Assembly: GCA_964593455.1 (NCBI GenBank)
Contig: CAZQHK010000006.1
Span: 1-64,000 of the forward strand
Reading direction: 5' to 3'
DNA length: 64,000 nucleotides
Source: CAZQHK01 sp964593455
GTDB taxonomy: Bacteria > Muiribacteriota > CAYSPT01
The notes under the pieces are model-generated. The model was not told the DNA's origin. It searched no databases and saw nothing but the letters and a program-made list of their open reading frames with translations. The position numbers and the translations under genes were made by a program. Positions within the stretch are counted from its first letter, which is position 1, and each line of letters begins with the position of its first letter. Below, one piece after another: positions 47,442 to 57,044 of the stretch.

Positions 47442-47463
47442 TCACTTTCTACGCTTCTTGCTT
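47440..47463 (-). repeat. Dispersed 3'-flank motif, copy A
   Basis: Read on the minus strand this is AAGCAAGAAGCGTAGAAAG followed by TGAGGTTGGA. It begins 28 bases after the stop of the minus-strand YfhO gene. Over the 20-base core it differs from copy C (54563) at a single position. All three copies lie at or just beyond the 3' end of a gene in the same relative orientation. Confidence 0.65.
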
Positions 47464-47490
47464 ACAAATCTCAATCTAGTTTATCTTGCT

Positions 47491-50010
47491 TCAAGACATT
47501 CTTTTGACGAGTAGAATTAATCCAGTAACTAGAAGGATGACCAGTGTCGTCATAGATATCAATAAGCCCCACGCGAAGGGGGCCGGCCGGTAGGTGAAAC
47601 GGACGATGTGCTGTCCGGGGGGTAGCTTGACGGCCCGGCAGCCAATATTCGCTCTTACTATTTCAGCTTCCTCGCCATCCACGGTGGCTATCCACCCCGG
47701 AAACCAGGTCTCCAGTGCCAGGAGGTAGGCCGGTACCGCCGAATCTGTCAGCACCTCCACCAGGGTCGGTTCTTGTTTCAGTACTACAGGCGTAGGGAGT
47801 TTGGTGTCAGAGACAGCGAAGTTCACCTCTACTTCCGTGGTTTCAACCGGTTCTTCTCCGTCATCGTCTTCTTTTGCCAGAACCAGCAATTCAGCCGGAT
47901 TGAAGTCAGGCGATTGCATAAGCTTAGCTGCAGCAAAATCATTCATGGGACCGGCTGTCCGGCTTACCATCAGATACCGAGGCAGCGCCCTGGTGTATCG
48001 GAAGACCGACCACCGTTTTCCTTGTAGAACAGGTTCAAAAGCCGGCGGTCCGAGCTTGACGTTCGAGGGAGTAATACAATGGGTAATGTTCAGCAGTTTC
48101 CAAAGATCGGAGTAGCGCCGAAGCTGGAAAACCGACCGGGGTTTATCAAGTTCCCGTTGCTGCGAAAGGTTGGCCAGACGTGTGTAGTAGCGGACGAGCA
48201 TGGTTTCGTTTCCCCCGGCGTGCTCCAGTCCGAAATACATGGCCATGTTTTCCGGGATGCCGGGTACGAATGTTACCACCCGGCCTTTCCCGGGCAGACC
48301 GGAAAGTGCTTCGACAACCTCACGGGGATAGTGCAGTTGAAGCGGATTTATAGACAGAATGAAATGACAATTGGCTGAAAACAGGTCGGTGACGAGAACG
48401 AGTAAAAGAACGATATAACCGGGTTTTTCAAACCGCCCGCCGGCCAGTGCCAGGCCTCCTGCGACCAGTGATAAAGCGGCAAACAACATGAGTCTTTTTC
48501 CCGCGCCCTGGGCTCGAATAGCTGCTTCCTCACTACCCGGAAACCCCACTCCCTGCGCCTCAATCGTTTGCTTTTCATGGATGGACTGGTAGGTGTGCAG
48601 GTCACGGAACTTGTCGCTGCCGATGAAAGCATGGTAGCCCAGGCACACGATAGCAGTCAGCACTATTGCCGCCGTCAACCCCCTCAGTTTAGTCTTCCAT
48701 CGCCGGCGGGCACATTGCTTGAGCCCGTCATAACCGAGCCCGGCCAGAACGCTGCCCAGGATGTAAGCGATATAAAGTAAACGGGCCGGTGCCCTGAAAA
48801 GACCGATAGGCGGAAATATCGTGTACAGTATGCGAAACAGTGGAAGCGATGAAGCCATTGATGAACCGATACACAGGACAAAGGTCAGTAACAGCCAGCC
48901 CGAGTAACGCGAACGTGCTCCCAGGAGGGAGAGCGGCGCCAGAAAAAGCGGCAACAAACCGAGATAAACACACGTTTCCCAAAAATACCATTTACCCCAG
49001 TAGGGGACCAGCACGCCCGGTGAAAATTGGACAGAGTTGGAAAACCTGACTATGAGCGGATTTATATAGTTCAAATTACGTAAATTCGCCTGGGTAAACG
49101 CACCCGGTGACGGGAGCTCATACCGGCCGTTGAAATAATCTCCCATTATGCCGGGCGCCACGAACTGCCAAAGGTTCTCGGGGGGAAGATCGAAGGACTC
49201 GGCGTAGTCTTTACTCACTCCCCCGGCCCGGTTGGAGTGACGGGAGAACTCTGCCGTAGGCAGCAACTGGACAGCTGTCAACAGAGCGATGAGGCTGAAG
49301 AAAACAAACGTAATAATGACGGTTGTCCCGAATCGATGTAGAATCCGCTTCCCTGCTCCAATCAGTACCAGTGGCATGATAATGATGACCACCGCCATGG
49401 CTGATAACAGGAAAAATTGGGGATGTCCGGCCAGCAATTGGCAGGTGAGGATTCCGGCTGCAGATGTTAGCCAGAACCATCGTCGATGCGGCCTGGTTAC
49501 TGCCAGAACAAGCAAGGCGGCGCCTAGTGGCGCCCAGAGATACATGTCTTGAACACCCGAATGTCCGGCATAAATCCTGGATACCTGGGCGGTGGAAAGC
49601 ATGTGCACCATTCCTGCTGCCAGTCCGGCTCGCCGGGAAGCACCAAGTGTCCTCAAAAGAAAAAACATGGCCCATCCGCCGGCCCACATATGAAGCCAGG
49701 TTTTTAAATTGATAGCTTCTTTAACCGGCATGGCGGCGAAAAGCAGGTTCGGCGGGTAAAAAAAACCGTCCTGCATTGAAGCGTGGAGCGGAAGCCCGCA
49801 AAACATATATGGGTTCCAGAGCGGGATGAGCCCTTCACGCAATATCCGGTACGACTGTGTCCGATGAGGATATTCATGGAGAATTGTATCGCTGCCGAAG
49901 AGCATATTGCCGGTTAAAAAGGGTTCCCTGAAGAGCAGCAACGACACCACTCCCAGGATAATTACTGGCACTATAAGAAACAACTTATTCTTTGCCAGAC
50001 CGTATCTCAA
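47491..50010 (-). CDS. YfhO-family integral membrane protein
   Basis: 839 residues with about 12-13 membrane helices and a soluble C-terminal part before a last helix. The YfhO hallmark region is clear near residues 40-85: FGSDTILHEYPHRTQSYRI, then GLIPLWNPYMFCGLPLHA and GFFYPPNLLF. Later GHPQFFLLSA is present. The family is a GT-C-like membrane glycosyltransferase group; related proteins add glucosyl or other sugars to surface polymers. The C-terminal portion (LALETWFPGWIATVDGEEA, GQHIVRFTYRP) is typical. The likely start is TTG 50010, with AAAGG upstream. It follows the UPF0158 gene by 11 bases on the minus strand. The specific acceptor is unknown. Confidence 0.88.
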   Translation of the reverse strand: MRYGLAKNKLFLIVPVIILGVVSLLLFREPFLTGNMLFGSDTILHEYPHRTQSYRILREGLIPLWNPYMFCGLPLHASMQDGFFYPPNLLFAAMPVKEAINLKTWLHMWAGGWAMFFLLRTLGASRRAGLAAGMVHMLSTAQVSRIYAGHSGVQDMYLWAPLGAALLVLAVTRPHRRWFWLTSAAGILTCQLLAGHPQFFLLSAMAVVIIIMPLVLIGAGKRILHRFGTTVIITFVFFSLIALLTAVQLLPTAEFSRHSNRAGGVSKDYAESFDLPPENLWQFVAPGIMGDYFNGRYELPSPGAFTQANLRNLNYINPLIVRFSNSVQFSPGVLVPYWGKWYFWETCVYLGLLPLFLAPLSLLGARSRYSGWLLLTFVLCIGSSMASSLPLFRILYTIFPPIGLFRAPARLLYIAYILGSVLAGLGYDGLKQCARRRWKTKLRGLTAAIVLTAIVCLGYHAFIGSDKFRDLHTYQSIHEKQTIEAQGVGFPGSEEAAIRAQGAGKRLMLFAALSLVAGGLALAGGRFEKPGYIVLLLVLVTDLFSANCHFILSINPLQLHYPREVVEALSGLPGKGRVVTFVPGIPENMAMYFGLEHAGGNETMLVRYYTRLANLSQQRELDKPRSVFQLRRYSDLWKLLNITHCITPSNVKLGPPAFEPVLQGKRWSVFRYTRALPRYLMVSRTAGPMNDFAAAKLMQSPDFNPAELLVLAKEDDDGEEPVETTEVEVNFAVSDTKLPTPVVLKQEPTLVEVLTDSAVPAYLLALETWFPGWIATVDGEEAEIVRANIGCRAVKLPPGQHIVRFTYRPAPFAWGLLISMTTLVILLVTGLILLVKRMS

Positions 50011-50013
50011 ATC

Positions 50014-50043
50014 TCCAACCTTTACTTTCTACACTCCTTGCTT
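50014..50043 (-). repeat. Dispersed 3'-flank motif, copy B
   Basis: On the minus strand this reads AAGCAAGGAGTGTAGAAAG and then TAAAGGTTGGAG. The core differs from copy C at one position. It spans the end of the UPF0158 gene and provides the ribosome-binding region of the YfhO gene start at 50010. Confidence 0.65.
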
Positions 50044-50435
50044 TGTTTACTGTCTTCAATATATTCAAGACCGTTTTCTGTACACCATTCGATGGTAATC
50101 TTTCGCAAAGTCTCACGGCGGAACACCTGCCATTGTGTTTCAATTTTATATTTTTTCAAATAGTCATTGAAGTGCTCTAAAGCTCCATACCCTTTGATCG
50201 CGAAAAACAGGTCGCCCCGGAGTTTGTCGTCCGTCAACGAAAAACAGAAATTTTCCATGATTTGGTTCTCATGGATTTCCCAGCGGGTAGGAAGCGGAAT
50301 TAATTCCGTTCCGGTATCACCGGCTGTGTCCAGGACTACAATTTCACCTGTTTCCGGTTGCAGATAGTTCGAACCGTCACCGGAAAGTGATTCCAGAGCT
50401 TCTATAATAGATTTCAGTGAAACACGTTTGGTCAT
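50022..50435 (-). CDS. UPF0158 family protein
   Basis: 137 residues. It opens with RVSLKSIIEALES. An acidic beta segment (ETGEIVVLDT) is followed by FSLTDDKLRGDLFFAIKGYGALEHFNDYL and WQVFRRETLRKITIEWCTENGLEY, the conserved core of the UPF0158 family. The function is not established. The last 22 bases of the gene and its stop overlap dispersed motif copy B, so its C-terminus (SKQSKECRK) may have been added by that element. It is first in a two-gene minus-strand unit with the YfhO gene. Confidence 0.8.
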   Translation of the reverse strand: MTKRVSLKSIIEALESLSGDGSNYLQPETGEIVVLDTAGDTGTELIPLPTRWEIHENQIMENFCFSLTDDKLRGDLFFAIKGYGALEHFNDYLKKYKIETQWQVFRRETLRKITIEWCTENGLEYIEDSKQSKECRK

Positions 50436-50548
50436 TACTCAAATAATATCCATATTCGGTTGAACTAGCCGGTTTATTGTACCAACCTCACGTATGGTAA
50501 ACAACAGGTCTCCTTATTCTGCTGTGTTTTGATGGTTCTCGAAAACGC

Positions 50549-50577
50549 TTGGAAGACGGTTATGTTTGTGTTATAAT
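50549..50577 (+). promoter_or_regulatory. Predicted sigma-70 promoter of the GH65/trehalose operon
   Basis: TTGGAA (50549-50554) and a perfect TATAAT (50572-50577) are separated by 17 bases, 65 bases upstream of the GH65 start at 50643. It is the best promoter match in this intergenic region. Confidence 0.75.
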
Positions 50578-50586
50578 GAGCCGTCT
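50554..50586. promoter_or_regulatory. Inverted repeat overlapping the GH65 promoter (possible operator)
   Basis: AGACGG (50554-50559) and CCGTCT (50581-50586) form a 6-bp inverted repeat with a 21-base spacer. It straddles the -10 element and ends just beyond the expected transcription start. The position suits a repressor site, but six base pairs are weak evidence. Confidence 0.3.
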
Positions 50587-50642
50587 CGATCGCACTGTTC
50601 TTCACGGTTTTAGTGATATCAACGGTTTTCCAGGGGTAGAAT

Positions 50643-52937
50643 ATGAACACGTTGTTTTCTGTATATTCAGCAGATACGTTTTGGATATTGGAGGAGCATG
50701 ACTGGGATTGGAATCGACAGAATGTCCGGGAATCCCAGTTTGCCCTAGGAAACGGTTTTATCGGAACCAGGAGCGCTCTGGAAGAGATTCCCGCCGGCTC
50801 CCGTCCCGGGACGTACCTGGCCGGCGTCTTCGATCGGGCCGGTGCCCAGGTTACCGATCTGGTAAACTTCCCCAACCCCTTCCGCGTCATCTTCACTATC
50901 GATGGCGAAAAACTTGGGCCGGGCACCATGGAGCTCTGCGAACAGTACCGTGTCCTCAATCTGAAGAAAGGCGTTCTGGTTCGCTCCTCGGTATTCCGGG
51001 ATAGAGCGAATCGGCGGTACCGGTACGAATCACTGCGGTTTTTATCCATGAATAGCAAAAGTATTCTGGTACATCGGGTTATTCTTACTCCCATGGACGG
51101 AGCTTGCAGGGTTGACGTGCGGGTCGGGACCACTCCTTCGGCAGTCAACCGCGGTCCCCAGTGCGAGGGAGAGAAACAGCACTTTCGGATCAGGGAAATA
51201 GATCAGACGCATCACGACCGATTCATGGCCCTTGAGACACTTGAAAAAAAGAAAGCGGTAACGTATTGGAACCGGTTGTACCTGGATACCGGCGGAAGGA
51301 AAAAAACGCTTGCTGATACGTCCTTCAGCCTGGACTTAAGAAAAAATCAATCCGCTGCACTGACGAGAATTACGGATATCAGGCATTTCCCGAGGAAAAA
51401 TACTATCTCGGATATAAAGCTGGAGTCGCAGAACGGGTTTAACAAAGCGGTCAAAAAGGGATATAACCGGCTACTGGCTAATCATGAGCGTGCCTGGGAA
51501 AAGTTGTGGAATCACGCTGACGTTGTACTTGACGGTGACTCGGAGATGCAATTGAGTCTGCGCTTCTCTATCTACCACATGCTTATCTGTGGGCAGGCCG
51601 ACGATGGGTTTTCCAGTATCGGTGCCAAGTCTCTCAGTGGAGAAGGATACCGGGGGCATGTTTTCTGGGATACGGAAATCTTTCTTTTCCCCTTCTTTGT
51701 GTATACGTTTCCCGAAGTGGCCCGTAGTATGCTGCTGTACCGGTACCACCGGCTGGAAGCAGCCAGGGAGTTGGCCGTGAAAGAAGGTTACCAAGGAGCT
51801 AAATTCCCATGGGAATCGGCTGACACCGGATTAGAAGAAACTCCTTCCTGGGGTAAACGGGAGGATGGCTCAGTGTCTCTTATCCATACCCACGAATTCG
51901 AACATCACATCACCGCTGATATTGCGTACGCTGCCTGGCAGTATTGGCAGGTTACCGGAGACGAGCGATTCTGGCTTGATTACGGTTGTCGGATAATGTT
52001 CGAAACGGCTCGGTTCTGGGCATCCCGCGTGGAGTGGAACGAGTCAAAAGAACGGTTCGATATAAATCATGTTATCGGTCCGGATGAATACCATGTTGAT
52101 GTGAACAACAACGCTTTCACCAATGTCATGGCGGCCTGGAATCTTGAAAAAGCTGCCGGACTTTATACCCGCCTGAAAGAGCAAGGTGTTCTGCCGCCGG
52201 CTCTCGTGAAGAAGATGAAACTCACCGCGGGCGAGATTGAATGCTGGCTGAACATCGCCCGGAAGCTCAGCAGAGAAATTGGTAAAAAAGGTATCATCGA
52301 GCAGTTTGAAGGATATTTTAAGCTGAAAGACGTAATCCTGGATCAGGTGGGGCAAAATGGTCTGCCGTTGATTCCCTCTAAAATATCTACTATGAACTGG
52401 GAGGAAACGACGCTTCTCAAACAGGCTGATGTGGTCATGCTTTTGTGTCTGCTGAACGATGAGTTTGACGCCGGTACCAAGAAGGCAAATTTCGATTATT
52501 ACGCGCTGAGGACTACTCACGAATCGTCATTAAGCCCGGCCATGCATGCGGTAATGGCCAGCCGGGTGGGCCAAGAAGACAACGCCTACACGTTTTTTAA
52601 AGCGGCCGCCCGCATGGATATCGACGATGTCAACGGCAACACCGCTGACGGAATTCATTCAGCCTGCCTGGGTGGGGTGTGGCAGGCGGTGGTGTTTGGG
52701 TTTTTCGGCATATCGGTGGTTTCGGACATGCTGTCCATCGACCCGGTAGTACCTGAACCCATCAAGGGTCTGCGTTTGAACCTGGTGTGGAAAGAATATG
52801 AAATGGAGATTTCCGCCGCGAATGAATCAGTTGCTATTATAGTATCGTCCTCCGGCCGCCCTGAGCTTTCTCTTATGGTTTTCAGCCGGAATGTCAGGGT
52901 AAAACCTGGCAAGCGGCACGTCTTTGTCCGGAAGTAA
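50643..52937 (+). CDS. GH65 family disaccharide phosphorylase (intact)
   Basis: 764 residues from ATG 50643 with AGGGG upstream. GH65 phosphorylases split alpha-glucobioses (trehalose, kojibiose, nigerose, maltose) with phosphate to beta-glucose 1-phosphate and glucose. The N-terminal beta-sandwich (about 1-260) carries ESQFALGNGFIGTR. The (alpha/alpha)6 barrel has GYRGHVFWDTEIFLFPFF, YRYHRLEAARELA, GAKFPWESADTG and VIGPDEYHVDVNNNAFTN with the general-acid Glu482. The phosphate-site region HESSLSPAMHAVMAS is followed by a short C-terminal sheet. The enzyme is cytoplasmic. Substrate cannot be read from sequence, but the adjacent trehalose-phosphatase fusion favours trehalose or a relative. The next gene follows 21 bases on. 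Confidence 0.92.
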   Translation: MNTLFSVYSADTFWILEEHDWDWNRQNVRESQFALGNGFIGTRSALEEIPAGSRPGTYLAGVFDRAGAQVTDLVNFPNPFRVIFTIDGEKLGPGTMELCEQYRVLNLKKGVLVRSSVFRDRANRRYRYESLRFLSMNSKSILVHRVILTPMDGACRVDVRVGTTPSAVNRGPQCEGEKQHFRIREIDQTHHDRFMALETLEKKKAVTYWNRLYLDTGGRKKTLADTSFSLDLRKNQSAALTRITDIRHFPRKNTISDIKLESQNGFNKAVKKGYNRLLANHERAWEKLWNHADVVLDGDSEMQLSLRFSIYHMLICGQADDGFSSIGAKSLSGEGYRGHVFWDTEIFLFPFFVYTFPEVARSMLLYRYHRLEAARELAVKEGYQGAKFPWESADTGLEETPSWGKREDGSVSLIHTHEFEHHITADIAYAAWQYWQVTGDERFWLDYGCRIMFETARFWASRVEWNESKERFDINHVIGPDEYHVDVNNNAFTNVMAAWNLEKAAGLYTRLKEQGVLPPALVKKMKLTAGEIECWLNIARKLSREIGKKGIIEQFEGYFKLKDVILDQVGQNGLPLIPSKISTMNWEETTLLKQADVVMLLCLLNDEFDAGTKKANFDYYALRTTHESSLSPAMHAVMASRVGQEDNAYTFFKAAARMDIDDVNGNTADGIHSACLGGVWQAVVFGFFGISVVSDMLSIDPVVPEPIKGLRLNLVWKEYEMEISAANESVAIIVSSSGRPELSLMVFSRNVRVKPGKRHVFVRK

Positions 52938-52958
52938 GGAGAGGTGGAAAATACAATC

Positions 52959-54551
52959 ATGGAGGAATATGCATTCGAAGCAGTTATTTTTGATCTGGAC
53001 GGTGTGGTTACAAAGACCGCTCTGGTGCACAGCAGGTCCTGGAAAGAAACGTTCGACGAGTACCTTATCATGCGGGATAAACGGGACGGAGAAACGTTCA
53101 AGGAGTTTTCTCACGAAAATGATTATCTCCCATTTGTTGACGGTAAACCACGGTATGACGGAGTGAAAGGATTTCTCGATTCCAGGGGAATAACCGTGCC
53201 TTACGGTGATCCATCCGACCCTCCTGGCAAGGAAACCGTGTGCGGTATCGGAAATCGGAAAAACGAATTATTTCGTGATATAGTCCGGGCACAGGGCGCC
53301 GAGATCTATCATTCCACCATTGAGTTTATTACCAAACTCAGGGAAACCGGCATTAAGGTCGGAGTTGCTTCCTCTTCCAAGAACTGCCGGGCTATCCTGG
53401 AGGCGGTAGGTATCGTCGATCTGTTCGAGACTCGGGTAGACGGTGAAGTTTCCGCGGAACTGAATCTCCAAGGTAAACCGGAAGGAGATATTTTCGTAAC
53501 GGCGGCCGCTAATCTGCAGGCTGCTCCGGCCAAATCGGTGGTCGTCGAGGACGCCACTTCCGGTGTTGCGGCCGGCCGTAACGGCGGCTTCGGACTGGTG
53601 TTAGGGATAGCTCGTGAAGCCAGTCCTACAGAACTGTTCGATAACGGTGCCGATGCGGTCGTAAGCGATCTGGAAGACATTTCAATGGAGTGGATCGACC
53701 GGTGGTTTCGCCGGACTCCGCCTTCGCTATTCGGAGTTTGGGACGAACCTCACGATGAAAAGACCGGCCCGGTGGCTATCAACCCCTGGTATTCCCGCTG
53801 TGGCCGCAAAGCGTTTTTCAGCGGGAAAAAGCTGGCGATCTTCCTTGACTATGACGGTACCCTGACCCCTATCGTCAGCCGTCCCGACCTGGCCATATTA
53901 ACTGATGAGATGCGGGATACCGTTAAGCGGCTCTCCCTGAAACACACCACTGCTGTCGTCAGTGGGAGATTTCGAGGTGATGTGGAGAACCTGGTCAATA
54001 TTGACGGTTTTTTCTACGCCGGCAGTCATGGGTTTGATATCAAGGGACCCGGTTTTGCCATGATCAATCCGGCGGTAAAGGACCTGGTTCCTCAGGTAGA
54101 TAGTATGATAGAGATTCTCAAAAAGGAGCTCGGGGATATCCCCGGTTTGCTGGTGGAAGAGAAGAAGTTCAGTGTCGCGGTTCACTATCGGTTGGTGGAT
54201 GAGGCAACATATCTCGTCGGGATTCAGTCGTTCGTCGATAAAGTTGTGGATGAGAACCCTGACTTCCGGCTCATGCATGGGAAAAAGGTCTTCGAGATCC
54301 TGCCCGCCATGGATTGGAACAAGGGCAAGGCCATCAGGTCTATTTTACAGGCGCTGGATATCTCGTGGAATGATACTACCGTGATATATATTGGCGATGA
54401 CACAACCGACGAAGATGCCTTCAGGGTGGTGCGCAGCAGAGGAACCAACGTGCTTGTGTGCGATCATGCCAAACCCTCTTCCGCCGATTTTCAGATAGCC
54501 AATCCGGATGAAGTGAAAGACCTGTTCGAAAAAATCCTCGCCGAAAGTTAA
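52959..54551 (+). CDS. Fusion of a beta-phosphoglucomutase-like HAD with trehalose-6-phosphate phosphatase
   Basis: 530 residues from ATG 52959 (GAGGTGGA ten bases upstream). Residues about 1-235 are a HAD of the beta-phosphoglucomutase type: VIFDLDGVV with Asp12 and Asp14, VGVASSSKNC, and VVVEDATSGVAAGRNGGFG. It would convert beta-glucose 1-phosphate from GH65 to glucose 6-phosphate. Residues about 285-525 are an OtsB phosphatase: FLDYDGTLTPI (Asp297, Asp299), VVSGRFRGDVENLV, FYAGSHGFDI and IYIGDDTTDEDAF (Asp480, Asp481), which removes phosphate from trehalose 6-phosphate. This HAD-OtsB order followed by GH65 is the domain order of mycobacterial OtsB1, here split into two genes. Confidence 0.92.
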   Translation: MEEYAFEAVIFDLDGVVTKTALVHSRSWKETFDEYLIMRDKRDGETFKEFSHENDYLPFVDGKPRYDGVKGFLDSRGITVPYGDPSDPPGKETVCGIGNRKNELFRDIVRAQGAEIYHSTIEFITKLRETGIKVGVASSSKNCRAILEAVGIVDLFETRVDGEVSAELNLQGKPEGDIFVTAAANLQAAPAKSVVVEDATSGVAAGRNGGFGLVLGIAREASPTELFDNGADAVVSDLEDISMEWIDRWFRRTPPSLFGVWDEPHDEKTGPVAINPWYSRCGRKAFFSGKKLAIFLDYDGTLTPIVSRPDLAILTDEMRDTVKRLSLKHTTAVVSGRFRGDVENLVNIDGFFYAGSHGFDIKGPGFAMINPAVKDLVPQVDSMIEILKKELGDIPGLLVEEKKFSVAVHYRLVDEATYLVGIQSFVDKVVDENPDFRLMHGKKVFEILPAMDWNKGKAIRSILQALDISWNDTTVIYIGDDTTDEDAFRVVRSRGTNVLVCDHAKPSSADFQIANPDEVKDLFEKILAES

Positions 54552-54562
54552 ATTTTTTTCTC

Positions 54563-54591
54563 AAGCAAGAAGTGTAGAAAGTAGGTGGAGT
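54563..54591 (+). repeat. Dispersed 3'-flank motif, copy C
   Basis: AAGCAAGAAGTGTAGAAAG followed by TAGGTGGAGT. It starts 11 bases after the HAD-OtsB stop and ends against the ATG of the second GH65 gene, whose Shine-Dalgarno (GGTGGAG) it supplies. Copies A and B lie at 47440 and 50014 on the other strand. Confidence 0.65.
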
Positions 54592-57024
54592 ATGGAACGA
54601 TCGCCGTTGTGGACGTTGTCGTATAAAGGTTTGAAACCCGAGGAAGAAGGGTTGCGTGAAGCGTTGTGCACCCTGGGCAACGGCTATTTTGCCGTTCGAG
54701 GCGCGGCTCCGGAATTCCATGCAGATGATAACCATTGCCCCGGGATGTACATGGCCGGGCTCTTCAACAAGGTGGGCACGAAAATGGGCGGCCGTATCAT
54801 CTACAACGAGGATTTTGTCAATTGTCCGAACTGGCTCTACCTGACTTTCAAGATCGATGACGGCGACTGGTTCAAGCCTGCGCCCGGCCAGTTGATGGAG
54901 TACGAGCAGGTGCTCGATATGCGTAACGGCATGCTTCACCGCAAGCTTCGTTTTAAAGATAAAAAGGACCGGAAAACCAGGGTGAACACCCGCTGTATCG
55001 TCAGTATGGACGATCCGCACACTGCCGCCATGGAGTACTGTATCACGCCGGAAAACTACAGCGGAAAGATTACCGTCAGGACCGAGCTCGACGGCACGGT
55101 GATCAACTGGGGGGTCAAACGTTACCGGCAGCTTAACTCGAAGCACTGGAAACCGGTTTCCCAGGGGACGTTCTCCGGCAATGTCTGATTTCTCGTCACG
55201 CGCACCAGCCAATCGAAAATAGAACTGTGCGAAGCGGCCAAGGTGCGTGTGTTCGTCGGGGGCAAGAGAATCATACCGAAGATCGCTGCGCAGGAGCAGC
55301 GCGGTAAACTGGGCTTGCAGTTCACGTTGAAAGCAACCGAAGGCCGGACGGTGAGCATCGAGAAAACGGTGGCCGTGTATTCATCGCTGCACGATGAGGG
55401 AGATGTGGTGGAAGCGGCGGCGGCCAAGATCGGGCGGGCGTTTCGTTTCAACACGCTGGTCAAAAAACACTCCGCTGCCTGGCACGAGCTGTGGGACAAA
55501 TTCGACATCGAAATCGACGGCGACGATTTTTCTCAGCAAGTGTTGCGGCTGCACACCTTCCACCTGCTGCAAACGGCATCCCAGCACACCGCCGCTCTGG
55601 ATGTGAGCATACCGGCCCGGGGACTGCACGGCGAGGCTTACCGGGGACATATCTTTTGGGACACCATGTACATCATGCCGTTCTACAATCTGCAGCTGCC
55701 CGAGGTTTCCCGCTCATGCCTCATGTACCGGTACCACCGGCTGCCGGAAGCCCGCAAGTACGCCATCGAAAACGGTTACCGCGGCGCCATGTTTCCCTGG
55801 CAGAGCGGTTCCACCGGTGTGGAAGAGACCCAGGAACTGCACCTCAATCCCAAGTCGGGCAAATGGGGACCGGACCTGAGCCGCCGGCAGCGGCACGTGT
55901 CGCTGGCTATCGTGTACAATGTCTGGGATTACTGGAAAAAAGTAGGCGACCGGGATTTTCTGATACAGCACGGCGCGGAGCTGCTCCTGTCCATCGCCCA
56001 GTTCTTCACCAGCCTGGTGGAATTCAACAAAAAGGACGGACGTTATCATACGAAAGGCGTCATGGGTCCCGATGAGTTTCACGAGAAGCTGCCCGGATCA
56101 AAAGAGGCCGGCTTGCCCGACAATGCGTACACCAATATCATGATCGTCTGGCTGCTGCGAAGAGTGGAAGAGATGATGAACATCCTGCCGGGAAAGGATA
56201 TCATCAGGCTGCTGCGAAAGCTCGACCTGACGCCCCGGGACCTGGATAAGATGGACGATATTACCCGCAAGATGAACGTGGTCATCAACGATGGCGGCAT
56301 CATCAGTCAGTTCGACGGCTATTTCGGCCTGGAGGAGCTGGACTGGGATGGCTACCGGCAGAAGTACGGCAACATTCACCGGATGGACCGTATCCTCAAG
56401 GCGGAAGGGAAGTCTCCGGACGACTACAAGCTGGCCAAGCAGGCGGACACCTTGATGCTGTTCTACCTGCTGCCCATGGATGAAGTTCACGATCTTCTCA
56501 CCAGGCTGGGCTATGCGCATTACCGGAATATGATGAAGGAAAACTACGAGTATTACGTGGACCGCACCTCTCACGGCTCCACGTTAAGCCGGGTGGTGCA
56601 CTGCGTGGTGGCCTGGCGCCTGCACCGGTACGCCGTGGCCTGGAAGTGGTTCCAGGACGTGCTCCGGTCGGACATCTACGACACCCAGGGCGGAACCACG
56701 ATGGAAGGTATCCACACCGGTGTCATGGGCGGCTCTATCGACATGGTCATGCGCGGTATCGGCGGGATCGATTTTCACGAGGACCGCATCTACCTGAAAC
56801 CCCGCCTGCCCAGTAAGTGGAAACGCCTGAAAATGAAGCTGCTCTACAAGACGACGTGGGTGTCCTTCACCTTCACCAAAGAGGAAGCGCTGATTGAAGT
56901 GCACGCCCCGGTGCTGCTGCCCATCGAATACAAGGGGCATCTCCACTATGGTCTGCCGGGCGAGAAGATCCGGATCGATTTAAAGAAAAAGGAAAAGCGC
57001 CGGAACAACAAGCGGAAGAAGTAA
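54592..57024 (+). pseudogene. Second GH65 family phosphorylase, interrupted by an in-frame TGA
   Basis: The frame is continuous over 810 codons except for TGA at 55186-55188 (codon 199). No frameshift is involved: SQGTFSGNV precedes the stop and FLVTRTSQSKIELCEA follows in the same frame as an expected beta-strand. Everything else is intact: LGNGYFAVRGA, GEAYRGHIFWDTMYIMPF, MFPWQSGSTG, GVMGPDEFHE with general-acid Glu495, HGSTLSRVVHCVVAW, and the C-terminal sheet. A Trp (TGG) or Cys (TGC/TGT) codon needs one change to give TGA. It is either a recent nonsense mutation, a sequencing error or, less likely, recoding. Unless read through, only a 198-residue fragment lacking the catalytic barrel is made. 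Codon use is richer in G+C than in the genes just upstream. Confidence 0.85.
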
Positions 57025-57044
57025 TGGGCTGATACCCGGACCTG

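Noticed and set aside
54592..57024. Reassigned TGA or selenocysteine as the explanation for the stop in the second GH65 gene
   Set aside because: TGA ends truB, ribF, the giant gene and others as a normal stop, so reassignment is excluded. GH65 has no catalytic Cys/Sec at this position and the hairpin downstream is weak. Kept only as a check in the findings.
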